Below are positions 63,557 through 64,000 of a DNA stretch of 64,000 nt, one piece after another. The stretch lies in assembly GCA_015183035.1 (NCBI GenBank), contig JACZZP010000008.1, positions 1,922,001-1,986,000 on the forward strand, in the 5' to 3' direction. The notes below the pieces were generated by a model that ran no database searches, was not told where the DNA came from, and was given only the letters and a program-made list of their open reading frames with translations. Position numbers and translations under genes: made by a program. How positions within the stretch are numbered: position 1 is the first letter of the stretch; each line of letters opens with the position of its first letter. The DNA comes from Meloidogyne chitwoodi. Taxonomy: Eukaryota; Nematoda; Chromadorea; Rhabditida; Meloidogynidae.

Positions 63557-64000
63557 ATCAAATATAAATATTAGATGATAAAAACAATACTTCAACAAAA
63601 AAAGTCACAATTTTTTAACACGCAAGAGAAAAATGTATAACAATTTTTTAATAATAAATCTATCTTACAACCTAGTATACACTATTTCTTTATTACTACA
63701 ACATGTTCTTCATTAAAATGTAAAAACATACATAAAGTTTATATAAAACGCCAAAATATAGTAATTTTGTATTATTTTAAACAGTAAAAGCATTCTTTCG
63801 TCATTTAAAGCACAAAAAGAAGATATTTTACCTTAGAAAATTAAGAAATTTAAAAAAAAAAGTAGAAAAATCAAAAATTTCAAGAGTCTTTCAATGAACA
63901 TATTTAAAATAAAATAAATAAATATATTTAGTAAACAACTAATAAAGGTAATAATATTGATTTTAAAAATTTCAGAAAAAAATTTTTTAATTAATTTCTC
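63557..64000. other. AT-rich upstream region, no gene seen
   Basis: Should contain the promoter of the minus-strand gene ending at 61878. No other feature is recognised. Confidence 0.4.

Overview
The window is nuclear DNA of a nematode, most likely a plant-parasitic Tylenchina species of the root-knot (Meloidogyne) type. The base composition is extremely AT-rich. Genes are split into many short exons by small AT-rich introns with weak donors (often gtttttt) and acceptors of the form tttt(a)ag or tttcag. Several proteins have clear C. elegans counterparts (UNC-76, CKI-1, calmodulin, poly(A) polymerase). All genes were read as spliced exons: exon phases were joined by hand, and untranslated ends are mostly not defined. 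The genus is an inference, because no rRNA or mitochondrial marker is present.

Layout. 0.4-5.3 kb (-): type II membrane M1 aminopeptidase, possibly with far-upstream 5' exons at 7.7-9.7 kb. 10.3-12.4 kb (-): secreted Kunitz-lustrin-Kunitz protein; one of its introns carries a head-to-head pair of tiny secreted-peptide genes. 13.1-16.9 kb (+): SCYL1-type pseudokinase. 17.6-19.8 kb (-): immunoglobulin-superfamily membrane protein. 20-24 kb: gene-poor, with minisatellites. 24.2-26.6 kb (-): acetyl-CoA hydrolase/transferase. 27.4-29.6 kb (-): RhoGAP. 30.0-33.3 kb (-): poly(A) polymerase with a fresh Merlin-like DNA element in its first intron. 33.5-35.4 and 47.2-49.0 kb: near-identical inverted arms, each carrying a two-PDZ-domain gene. 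Between them lie a CIP/KIP cyclin-dependent kinase inhibitor (36.0-37.0 kb, perhaps with a distal last exon at 44.1 kb) and calmodulin (44.5-46.0 kb). 49.5-53.2 kb (-): SLC2-type sugar transporter. 54.0-59.8 kb (+): UNC-76/FEZ, an ACTMAP-type actin-maturation protease and a Stum/SPEC3 membrane protein in tandem, the last two only about 100 bp apart. 60.5-61.6 kb (-): SR-rich protein. 61.9-63.6 kb (-): candidate secreted coiled-coil protein of unknown family.

Non-coding structure. Several minisatellites with different periods (23, 30, 36 bp and irregular) share the palindromic core TTCCGGAA, which makes them candidates for a common protein-binding (possibly holocentromeric) box. At least seven degenerate tRNA-like elements with A and B boxes lie in introns and intergenic DNA. 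Small inverted-terminal-repeat elements lie in introns of the transporter gene.

The genes are mostly housekeeping and do not form one pathway. The most notable features are the inverted PDZ duplication, the nested peptide pair, the young Merlin-like insertion and the shared TTCCGGAA box.
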